NCBI GenBank assembly: GCA_014730295.1
Contig: WJIN01000414.1
Coordinates: forward strand, 1-14,742
Direction of reading: 5' to 3'
DNA from: Promethearchaeota archaeon
GTDB taxonomy: Archaea; Asgardarchaeota; Lokiarchaeia; Sigynarchaeales; SOKP01
Length of the DNA: 14,742 nt
Shown: one piece after another, positions 5,782-11,983 of the stretch
Position numbering within the stretch: position 1 is the first letter of the stretch
Layout: each line of letters begins with the position of its first letter
The notes under the pieces: generated by a model
The model's database searches: none
What the model was told of the DNA's origin: nothing
Seen by the model: only the letters and a program-made list of their open reading frames with translations
Made by a program: the position numbers and the translations under genes

Positions 5782-6933
5782 ATGAGAAGTCGTGAAAGAG
5801 TGAGAGCAGCAATACATTTCAATGAACCCGACATTGTTCCCGTATGGAATGGTTGGTTTTTTGATGATGTATTTGTATTAGCTCCTATGCCATCAAAAAG
5901 CTGGCAACCTGGACACTGTGAAGAAGAAAAAGGACTATTCCCTCATGCAGGAGATGATAAAATAATTAAGATGGGTTTGTGGAAATGGAAAGAGCCCGAT
6001 TGGGTTAAAAAAGATCCCAATTTACGAAATAAAGGATGGCTTAATGTTAAACGAGAGGAAATTAGTGAATGGGGGGTATATTGGAATAGAAGAGGAGACA
6101 ATAGCTCAATGGGCCATATTGGTAGGCCAAGCCTTTTGAATTGGGACAATCTTGATAAATATCTAGAGAAGTATACTCCTGATACAGATGACTCTTCGAA
6201 ATATTCCTATTTTAGAAGAATCAGCCATCTTTTAGGAAGAAGGAAATATCGTCTCTGTATGTTAGGAAGAGGAGGAGGTCCTTTTATGGGATCTGCGGCG
6301 ATTAGGGGATTTTCTAATTTTTTAATTGACCATAAAAAGAATACAAAGAAATTAATCCAGTTAATCGACCATTATACTGAATGGTTGATCTCCAGTATGG
6401 ATGGATGGATAAAATATGGTGGGAAACCCGACGGATTCCTGATAAATGAAGATCTTGGGGAACAAAATGGTCCATTTGTGAGTCCGAAAACATTTAAAGA
6501 GATTTATGCTCCATTTTATAAAAAGCTGTTCAAGGCGGCTCATGATAGGGGTTGTGAAATTCATCAGCATTGTTGCGGAAAGGTTGATCCCCTACTCCCT
6601 TTATTGATCGATTGGGGTTTAGATGCTATTGAATTTGATAGTCCCCGCATGAGTGGTTATAAAGACCTAAAACCATTTCGAGGGAAAATTATGTTTTGGG
6701 GTTGTGTGGATATCCAAACGATTTATACCAAAGGAACTCCGAAAGAGTGTGAGCGGGAGGTTTGGCATATGATGAAAAACCTTGGAACACCTCGTGGGGG
6801 ATACGGGGCTTATTTCTACTCACAATCAGATCAAATACAAGTTCCAAGAGAAAACATAAAAGCTTTTAAGAATGGGCTTAAAAAATATGGTGTCTATTCA
6901 AAAATACCCGATAAATGGTGGCAATATCCCTAA
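5782..6933 (+). CDS. uroporphyrinogen decarboxylase (URO-D)-like, probable corrinoid methyltransferase
   Basis: A 383-residue URO-D-fold (TIM barrel) protein, slightly longer than the usual 330-360. The N-terminus MRSRERVRAAIHFNEPDIVPV is typical, which supports the ATG. Key region: H263-C264-C265-G (an HxC zinc pair as in MtaA/MtbA methyltransferases), then LLIDWGLDAIEFDS, FWGCVDIQTIYTKGTP and VPRENIKAFKNGLKKYGVY near the end. Members of this group take a methyl group from a corrinoid protein to a thiol or pterin, or the reverse, using the zinc site to activate the acceptor. The stretch where MtaA-type enzymes place the third zinc ligand (a Cys) reads FYSQSDQIQ (345-353), with no Cys. True haem biosynthesis is unlikely given the HxC site and the gene context. 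A decayed corrinoid-protein gene lies 4.5 kb away. A terminator follows, so it is probably monocistronic. Confidence 0.75.
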   Translation: MRSRERVRAAIHFNEPDIVPVWNGWFFDDVFVLAPMPSKSWQPGHCEEEKGLFPHAGDDKIIKMGLWKWKEPDWVKKDPNLRNKGWLNVKREEISEWGVYWNRRGDNSSMGHIGRPSLLNWDNLDKYLEKYTPDTDDSSKYSYFRRISHLLGRRKYRLCMLGRGGGPFMGSAAIRGFSNFLIDHKKNTKKLIQLIDHYTEWLISSMDGWIKYGGKPDGFLINEDLGEQNGPFVSPKTFKEIYAPFYKKLFKAAHDRGCEIHQHCCGKVDPLLPLLIDWGLDAIEFDSPRMSGYKDLKPFRGKIMFWGCVDIQTIYTKGTPKECEREVWHMMKNLGTPRGGYGAYFYSQSDQIQVPRENIKAFKNGLKKYGVYSKIPDKWWQYP

Positions 6934-6971
6934 TCGGGAACTGAAAAATGAGAATGTTCTTGCTCTATCTC

Positions 6972-6998
6972 AGATTTAATAATCTTTTTCTTTTTTTT
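6972..6998 (+). terminator. stem-loop and T-tract after the methyltransferase-like gene
   Basis: AGATT (6972-6976) pairs with AATCT (6981-6985) around TAAT, followed by a T-rich run to 6998. A further weak pairing, TGAGA (6949-6953) with TCTCA (6968-6972), lies just before it. The short stem is weak; the T-run is the stronger signal. Confidence 0.5.
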
Positions 6999-7035
6999 GA
7001 TTTGAGGGATTTATTGACAGATATGTGAGAGAATC

Positions 7036-7062
7036 CTATATATAAGAAATACTTATATATTA
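7036..7062 (+). promoter_or_regulatory. tandem TATA-like elements of the dehydrogenase operon
   Basis: CTATATATAAG (from about 7037) and CTTATATATT (from about 7052) are both acceptable TATA boxes, predicting starts near 7065 and 7080. Either gives an unusually long leader (about 70-90 bases) before ATG 7153, unlike the short or absent leaders elsewhere here. Confidence 0.45.
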
Positions 7063-7107
7063 TTGAAACATTATAACATCTAATAGGCTTTTCGAACATA
7101 AATTTTA

Positions 7108-7134
7108 AAAATAGGTCAGCAGAAGATCTATTTT
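7108..7134 (+). promoter_or_regulatory. leader hairpin before the alcohol dehydrogenase gene
   Basis: AAAATAGGTC (7108-7117) pairs with GATCTATTTT (7125-7134) as a 10-bp stem with one G-U pair and the loop AGCAGAA. It lies inside the predicted leader, eight bases before GTGA at 7142-7145 and 18 bases before the ATG. It could be an RNA regulatory element or a protein-binding site on DNA. It matches no riboswitch class I know. Confidence 0.35.
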
Positions 7135-7152
7135 AGGTTAAGTGAATTTATT

Positions 7153-8475
7153 ATGAAATTTTGGTTTGATAATTTTTTAATTAAAAAGCTCGGATATGCG
7201 ATGACTAATGCGGAGCTTGTAACTGAAATGGCAAGAAGATTTTCCATACCCAAAATCATCGTGGGTCCTAATATCTTTCCCGATAGGGGTGGAATATTTG
7301 GCGATCATATTGATGAAATAGCTAGACAGTGCCCAAACAAAAGAGCTTTCATAGTCACCGATGATTATTGTGTTAGATTTGCCAAAAAGATTGTCAGATG
7401 TTTTGAAAATCGCTATGATTTTAATTTTATGATATTTGATAAAATCTTGCCCGAATGTCCTACTGATAATGTAATGGAATGTGCGAAGGAAATGATAGAA
7501 TTTGAACCTGATGTAATATTTGCATTAGGAGGGGGATCTGCCCTTGACGGAGCTAAACTCTCATGGGCAATGTATGAAAGGCAAGATATAAAAAACTTGT
7601 TTGAAGAATTTGACGTATTTACTAGACTAGAGTTAAGAAATAAAGCGTTTTTAATCGCAGTACCTACGACCAGTGGCACAGGGTCTGAAACGACAATGAC
7701 CGGTCTCTTTACCGTTGAAATGGAAGATGGAAAACATATGAAAGTCCCAATTTCAAATTATGAGTTACAACCGGATTACGCCTTGTTAGATCCCGAGTTT
7801 ACTTACGGATTACCTCCGAATTTGACTGCGGGAACCGGTTTGGATGCTTTAGCTCATGCTATATTTGGAATAGTCGGGCCAGCTCATAATGAATTTGCAA
7901 CTGCTATGGGATTGAGAGCAATTAAAATGATATTTGAATATTTACCACGGGCTTATAAAGATGGAAACGACAGAGAAGCACGATTAAAAATGCTAGAAGC
8001 AGCAACAATGGCCGGAATCTGCTTTGACCGAGGGGGATCTACGGGGGTAAACCATGCAATGGGACATCAATTTGGAGCAATGTTTGGTGTTCATCATGGA
8101 ATTTCAGTTGCTATATTGATAACTTATGGACTGATGTTTTATTTTCCATTTAATGATAAATATTTAGAAATTTGCGATGTGCTTAAAATTCCCGACCATG
8201 AGTCTAATAGAAAACGTCTTCTGGATTTAATAGATAAAATTAATCTGTTATTGGAAGAAATTGATGTACCAACAAATCTAAAAGGATTAGGAATAAGTAA
8301 GGAGGATTTTGATAATAATCTTGACCAGCTTGCAGAAAATTCATTAAATGACCCTACATCATTTACCGCCCCCTTACCGATGGAAAAAGGCATGTATAAA
8401 GATCTATTTAGAAAAGCATTTGAAGGGAAAATTGAGGAAATACATTCTCTTTATGAAGAATACTTAAATGAGTGA
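7153..8475 (+). CDS. iron-containing alcohol dehydrogenase (group III)
   Basis: A 440-residue cytoplasmic NAD(P)-dependent dehydrogenase that interconverts alcohols and aldehydes or ketones. NAD-binding motifs: GGGSALDGAK (126-135) and TTSGTGSE (172-179). By alignment with E. coli FucO (Asp196, His200, His263, His277), the metal ligands here are Asp231, His235 (GLDALAHA), His301 and His315 (NHAMGHQFGAMFGVHHG); all four are present with the same spacing, so the enzyme should be active. It is 40-60 residues longer than usual, partly from an N-terminal extension. ATG 7153 has GTGA seven bases upstream; ATG 7201 (residue 17) is an alternative. It is the first gene of an operon: the next start is seven bases after this stop, and its GTGAT site overlaps the stop. 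Pairing with an aldehyde oxidoreductase suggests alcohol oxidation, or acid reduction run in reverse. Confidence 0.9.
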   Translation: MKFWFDNFLIKKLGYAMTNAELVTEMARRFSIPKIIVGPNIFPDRGGIFGDHIDEIARQCPNKRAFIVTDDYCVRFAKKIVRCFENRYDFNFMIFDKILPECPTDNVMECAKEMIEFEPDVIFALGGGSALDGAKLSWAMYERQDIKNLFEEFDVFTRLELRNKAFLIAVPTTSGTGSETTMTGLFTVEMEDGKHMKVPISNYELQPDYALLDPEFTYGLPPNLTAGTGLDALAHAIFGIVGPAHNEFATAMGLRAIKMIFEYLPRAYKDGNDREARLKMLEAATMAGICFDRGGSTGVNHAMGHQFGAMFGVHHGISVAILITYGLMFYFPFNDKYLEICDVLKIPDHESNRKRLLDLIDKINLLLEEIDVPTNLKGLGISKEDFDNNLDQLAENSLNDPTSFTAPLPMEKGMYKDLFRKAFEGKIEEIHSLYEEYLNE

Positions 8476-8476
8476 T
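8472..8476 (+). promoter_or_regulatory. GTGAT ribosome-binding site overlapping a stop codon
   Basis: GTGAT overlaps the TGA of the dehydrogenase gene (8473-8475) and is five bases before ATG 8482. It indicates translational coupling and fixes the start of the oxidoreductase. Confidence 0.6.
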
Positions 8477-8481
8477 AAAAA

Positions 8482-10329
8482 ATGTATGGTTATTTTGGAA
8501 AATTATTAAAAGTTAATCTAAGTAAATCTAAAATAGATATAGTAGATCTAGAAGGCGCGGAATTAAGATCTTATTTGGGAGGTACGGGGCTTGCTGCTAG
8601 ATTGATGTACGATGACATTAATGAAAATTTAAATCCCTTATCCCCACAAAATCCCTTAATTTTTGCTGTAGGACCCTTAACTGGTTCAGGATTTCCGATG
8701 TCAAGTCGCTCTGCTGTATGTGGAATATCTCCCTTAACAAAAATTTGGGGAGAAGCCACGACGGGTGGTATTTTTCCTATTAAGCTTAAAGCGACTGGGT
8801 TCGACGCTATCTACATTACGGGAAAAGCGGAACACCCAGTTTATATAAAAATTCACAATAATGAAATAGAGATTAAAGATGCTACGGAATTATGGGGATC
8901 AGACATTTATGAATGCCAAAGAATAATCAAAGACAAATTAGAAAATAGAAATGTAGCAATCTCTTGTATAGGAAAAGCGGGTGAAAATCAAGTGAATATT
9001 TCAAGCATAATGAATGATGAGGGAAGAGCCGCTGGAAGATGTGGGTTAGGTGCGATCATGGGTTCGAAAAACCTCAAAGCGTTAGTTGTTTCGGGAAATA
9101 AAAGAGTTGAATTTGCAAAAAGAGATAAGGTCTTAAAATTGGCAAAAGAATTAACGAAAGACATTAAAAATGATCCCGGAGTCATTCCTATGAGAGAATT
9201 AGGAACCAATCAATGGATTGATGCCGGAATGTACATGGCGGATGTTCCAACTAAATACTTTACCAAAAGTCTCTTCCCCGCCCAGAGATTAAGTGGGATA
9301 GCTTTTAGAGAAGATTATAGCATGAAAAACTATGCATGTGCTGGTTGTCCTATCGGATGTGGAAGAACAATCCTTAATTATGGGAAGGAAAATACTATAA
9401 TTGATGGACCCGAATATGAAACCGTTGCTGCCTTTGGTCCTCTTGTGATGAATTTTAATAAAGACATAATTATAAAGGCTAATCATCTATGCAATAAACA
9501 CGGAATTGACACGATATCTACTGGTGTTGTAATTTCCTATGCGATGTATTTATACGAACGAGGAGTCCTTACGAAAGAGAACACGGGTATTGAAATAGAA
9601 TGGGGAAATGGAGATGTTATTCTAAAACTCATTAAATTGATTGTCGAAAAGAAAGGAATTGGAGAACTCCTCTCTAAAGGTACAAGGGAGATGGCTCGGA
9701 AATTAGGAAGAGATGAAAGCGAAACCGCGCAAGTCAAAGGACTAGAACTTCCTATGCATGATGTACGTGCATTTCATGTAATGTCTCTGATATATGCGAC
9801 TAGCCCTCGAGGGGCTTGTCATAATAAAGGAGATTATTACCTTATAGATTTCTTTTCAGAAGGGATCCAAGAGTATAGAATAACTATGGGTGATCGATTC
9901 AAGGCGAGGGGTAAAGCTAAAAAAGCCATGAATCTTCAGAGTTTTCGAGAAGTTTTTGATTCTTTAACTTTATGTAAATTCTCTCCAGTATCACCCACGA
10001 TAATATGTGAATTTTTAACTTATTTAACGGGGTGGGAAATTAATCCCGATGATTTGCTTGAAATTGGGGATAGATCCGTAAATCTAAAAAGAGTTATTAA
10101 CGTCAAACTTGGAATAACAAGAGCAGATGATAAAATACCCGATCATGTCCTGAAGCCTTTAGATGAGGGAAGCTCTAAAGGTCAAGTCCCCGATTTTAAC
10201 AAACTGCTTAGTGATTATTATAAGAAGAGAAATTGGGATTGGGAAACTGGCAAGCCTACTAGAAAGATTCTTGAAGAGCTGGATCTCAGCTTTGCGATTG
10301 AAGATCTCTGGGGAGAAAAAAATATCTAA
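8482..10329 (+). CDS. aor: tungsten-dependent aldehyde ferredoxin oxidoreductase
   Basis: A 615-residue cytoplasmic enzyme that oxidises aldehydes to carboxylic acids and passes electrons to ferredoxin, using a tungsten (or molybdenum) bis-pterin cofactor and one [4Fe-4S] cluster. The N-terminus YGYFGKLLKVNL is the family's usual start. Pterin-site motifs are visible: AVGPLTGSGFPMSSR, and GRAAGRCGLGAIMGSKNLKAL near 180-200. Cluster cysteines are C286-x2-C289-x3-C293 and distal C498 (LTLCKF), matching C288, C291, C295 and C494 of Pyrococcus furiosus AOR. GPEYET (E311/E313) and the ATSPRGACHN segment complete the active-site pattern. The length is full and no defect is seen. Subfamily (AOR, FOR, GOR or another) cannot be settled here. 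Coupled to the upstream dehydrogenase, it would channel an aldehyde to its acid and yield reduced ferredoxin. Confidence 0.92.
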   Translation: MYGYFGKLLKVNLSKSKIDIVDLEGAELRSYLGGTGLAARLMYDDINENLNPLSPQNPLIFAVGPLTGSGFPMSSRSAVCGISPLTKIWGEATTGGIFPIKLKATGFDAIYITGKAEHPVYIKIHNNEIEIKDATELWGSDIYECQRIIKDKLENRNVAISCIGKAGENQVNISSIMNDEGRAAGRCGLGAIMGSKNLKALVVSGNKRVEFAKRDKVLKLAKELTKDIKNDPGVIPMRELGTNQWIDAGMYMADVPTKYFTKSLFPAQRLSGIAFREDYSMKNYACAGCPIGCGRTILNYGKENTIIDGPEYETVAAFGPLVMNFNKDIIIKANHLCNKHGIDTISTGVVISYAMYLYERGVLTKENTGIEIEWGNGDVILKLIKLIVEKKGIGELLSKGTREMARKLGRDESETAQVKGLELPMHDVRAFHVMSLIYATSPRGACHNKGDYYLIDFFSEGIQEYRITMGDRFKARGKAKKAMNLQSFREVFDSLTLCKFSPVSPTIICEFLTYLTGWEINPDDLLEIGDRSVNLKRVINVKLGITRADDKIPDHVLKPLDEGSSKGQVPDFNKLLSDYYKKRNWDWETGKPTRKILEELDLSFAIEDLWGEKNI

Positions 10330-10341
10330 TTTAATTAATAT

Positions 10342-10349
10342 CATATAAT
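10342..10349 (+). promoter_or_regulatory. possible internal TATA box before the hot-dog genes
   Basis: CATATAAT is centred about 28 bases before ATG 10374, so a leaderless transcript could begin there. GTGA at 10369-10372 is only one base from the ATG and too close to act as a normal ribosome-binding site. The 44-base gap from the oxidoreductase also allows plain operon read-through. Confidence 0.3.
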
Positions 10350-10373
10350 TTTAACTTTCTAGAGTTTTGTGAC

Positions 10374-10877
10374 ATGGTTCTCAATTGTGAAGCGGATAAA
10401 AACGCAAGATTTATAATTAGAAAGTTCACTCACGCAACCATCGAAAAAGAATACAGATTCAGAGTAAAAGAGCAAAATTTGTTTGATTTTGGGACACTAT
10501 TCCGTATTAAAAATTATACTAAATCCAAAATCTCGGAATCCATAGGACTCTTAAAATATCAATATACTCAAGTTTTTTTAAATATTTTAACCTGGAAGAT
10601 TACTCCGAGCATAAATTTTAAGATGGACGGCAAAGATCGTAATTTAATTCTAAATCATGATAAAATATTAACGAATGGATTCACTGTCTTTTGGAACGAC
10701 GGATTTCCATTTCAAATTGGGGAGAAACTGACTATTAAAGCTCGGTTTCTAAATATTCATTATGATAAACACAATCGTATCCTCAATGCAACTTTCTTAA
10801 CAAAGGTCTATAATAAAAAAAACATGATAATTTGTAAATTAATTTCAAATTTAACAATGCTCGAAGGTTCCTTTTGA
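10374..10877 (+). CDS. probable hot-dog domain protein (MaoC/FAS1A dehydratase N-half-like)
   Basis: A 167-residue soluble protein with no catalytic motif. The C-terminal part (FQIGEKLTIKARFLNI, then ILNATFLTKVYNKKNMIICK) has the GDxLTVxxRVxDI ... VxTxxxNxxGE pattern of the non-catalytic hot-dog half of double hot-dog hydratases. The N-terminal 60 residues are not recognised. It ends in TGA directly followed by the ATG of a protein with the catalytic hot-dog motif, and the two are in the same reading frame (504 bases apart). They probably act as a heterodimer or once formed one 360-residue chain. A role in hydrating or dehydrating an acyl-CoA or related thioester is inferred only from the partner. 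Confidence 0.5.
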   Translation: MVLNCEADKNARFIIRKFTHATIEKEYRFRVKEQNLFDFGTLFRIKNYTKSKISESIGLLKYQYTQVFLNILTWKITPSINFKMDGKDRNLILNHDKILTNGFTVFWNDGFPFQIGEKLTIKARFLNIHYDKHNRILNATFLTKVYNKKNMIICKLISNLTMLEGSF

Positions 10878-11456
10878 ATGCGAAATAATGAGTATTTAAA
10901 AGTAGGATCCAAAATGGAGCACATCTATAATGGACTTAATAGACAAGATTTGAAACTATATTCTCAAGTAGGCGGAGATCCTAATCCAATCCATTATGAT
11001 GATGACATCGCTCAGAGAGAGGGATTAAAAGGAGCAAATGCTCAATATATTTATCCCACAGGATTTATTTTTAATTTGTTTAAGAAGTTTTTTAATTACT
11101 CGAGATCTTTCCGAGTGCTAGAATTAGGAATATATCAACAAGAATTAATATATTCTAATAAACATCTATTTTATAGTTCATATTGGAGATGTGGTGATTC
11201 TTTATACTCCAAAGCAACTCTATCGAAAATTGAGGGAAATAACTATTATTTTGATATCATCCAAACTCTTTTTAGACCTATAAAAGTGACTGATAACGAG
11301 GGAATCATTATCAAAAGATTTGAGGCACTAAAGAAAGGATATGGAGATGGAAAAGATTTTGAAAAAGACCTAAAAACAAGAATGATTTCTGGTAACCGGA
11401 TTTTACATTACAATGAAAGAATTTTACTTACGGGTTACATTATAATAAAGATATAA
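10878..11456 (+). CDS. MaoC-like (R)-specific enoyl-CoA hydratase domain protein
   Basis: A 192-residue hot-dog protein. Residues 28-45 (YSQVGGDPNPIHYDDDIA) match the (R)-hydratase/MaoC signature [YF]-x(1,2)-[LVIG]-[STGC]-G-D-x-N-P-[LIV]-H-x(5)-[AS], with catalytic Asp34 and His39 present. The later GDSLYSKATLSKIEGNNYYFDI matches the closing strands of the fold. The family adds water to 2-enoyl-CoA, usually giving the (R)-3-hydroxyacyl form; some members act on other thioesters. It is longer than a single hot-dog (about 130-150), with a basic C-terminal tail of roughly 50 residues that I do not recognise. ATG abuts the previous gene's TGA, so translation must be coupled. No acyl-CoA ligase, thiolase or 3-hydroxyacyl-CoA dehydrogenase is nearby, so the substrate is unknown. 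Confidence 0.7.
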   Translation: MRNNEYLKVGSKMEHIYNGLNRQDLKLYSQVGGDPNPIHYDDDIAQREGLKGANAQYIYPTGFIFNLFKKFFNYSRSFRVLELGIYQQELIYSNKHLFYSSYWRCGDSLYSKATLSKIEGNNYYFDIIQTLFRPIKVTDNEGIIIKRFEALKKGYGDGKDFEKDLKTRMISGNRILHYNERILLTGYIIIKI

Positions 11457-11489
11457 AAAAGAAACGGAAAGGAAGCGAAAAGTACCTTA

Positions 11490-11885
11490 TTCAGTTTACT
11501 TCGATCCGGTTCATTCCGTGATAAATCTAATCTCTTGTCCGCTTCTTCTACATAATCATACGCACCTAATTACTTCGCAATACAAACATCATAATTGACA
11601 CCATTAACTATAGCTAAAATTACCTGATTTTTAACTTATCATTGATCTACCGAAACTAAAATCAGTTACAATATTTCAGAAGTCCATTTCATTGATTTTC
11701 CAGCAAGAAATAATTCCGTAAGATAGTATTCTTTTCCCTCATATTCATCTTCCCATCTCGTTCATTACCTGAGCTATACCATGGAATAAATCCAAAGAGT
11801 TTTTTTCCTCATCCAAGATATCTTTGATGGCGTCTTTTCTACTTCTTATTCTAATAATCATTTAGGATAAATTTTCAATTTCCAT
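11490..11885 (-). pseudogene. decayed corrinoid (B12-binding) methyl-carrier protein gene
   Basis: No intact gene fits this stretch, but minus-strand translation gives pieces in the order of a methyltransferase corrinoid protein. From ATG 11885: MEIENLS, a TAA (11864-11862), then KDAIKDILDEEKNSLDLF and AQVMNEMG. After a single-base frameshift near 11750: DEYEGKEYYLTELFLAGKSM (11749-11690), which matches the family's EKYExGEYFLPELxLAGxAM cap-domain helix. Then come stops at 11668, 11641, 11638 and 11572. Within this, VILAIVNGVNYDVCIAK (11623-11573) lines up with VVIGTVxGDxHDIGKNI, where the cobalt-binding His is now Tyr. The C-terminal half of the B12 domain is missing. It follows the large gene at 14206-11984 on the same strand. 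The methyl-carrier identity is my reading by eye, without a database search; the decay itself is plain. Confidence 0.55.
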
Positions 11886-11956
11886 GTATTTTCACGATTT
11901 TAATATTTTTTACGATCATTTTACCCATAAAATTCATTTGAACTACATAGAATAAG

Positions 11957-11981
11957 TTTTTTAGAAGTAAAAAATAAAAAG
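11957..11981 (-). terminator. T-rich terminator after the 740-residue gene
   Basis: On the minus strand, just after the TAA of the large gene, the sequence is T-rich (tracts of five and six T). There is no stem. This suits archaeal T-tract termination and would leave the decayed gene beyond it mostly unread. Confidence 0.35.
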
Positions 11982-11983
11982 TA

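Noticed and set aside
5782..6933. Classical uroporphyrinogen decarboxylase for haem synthesis (hemE)
   Set aside because: The HxC zinc pair, greater length and catabolic neighbours fit the methyltransferase branch; no other haem genes are nearby.
7413..8393. Minus-strand ORFs opposite the alcohol dehydrogenase
   Set aside because: They lie antisense to catalytic motifs of an intact enzyme and have no start signals or protein-like composition.
10163..10348. 61-codon plus-strand ORF overlapping the end of the aldehyde oxidoreductase gene
   Set aside because: It is an out-of-frame shadow of an intact, well-conserved gene, with no recognisable product and a tail in the intergenic gap.
11457..11983. 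Possible tRNA, small RNA or CRISPR leader in the gene-free gap
   Set aside because: No cloverleaf, no regular repeats and no strong promoter seen; fragments of a decayed coding sequence explain the stretch better.
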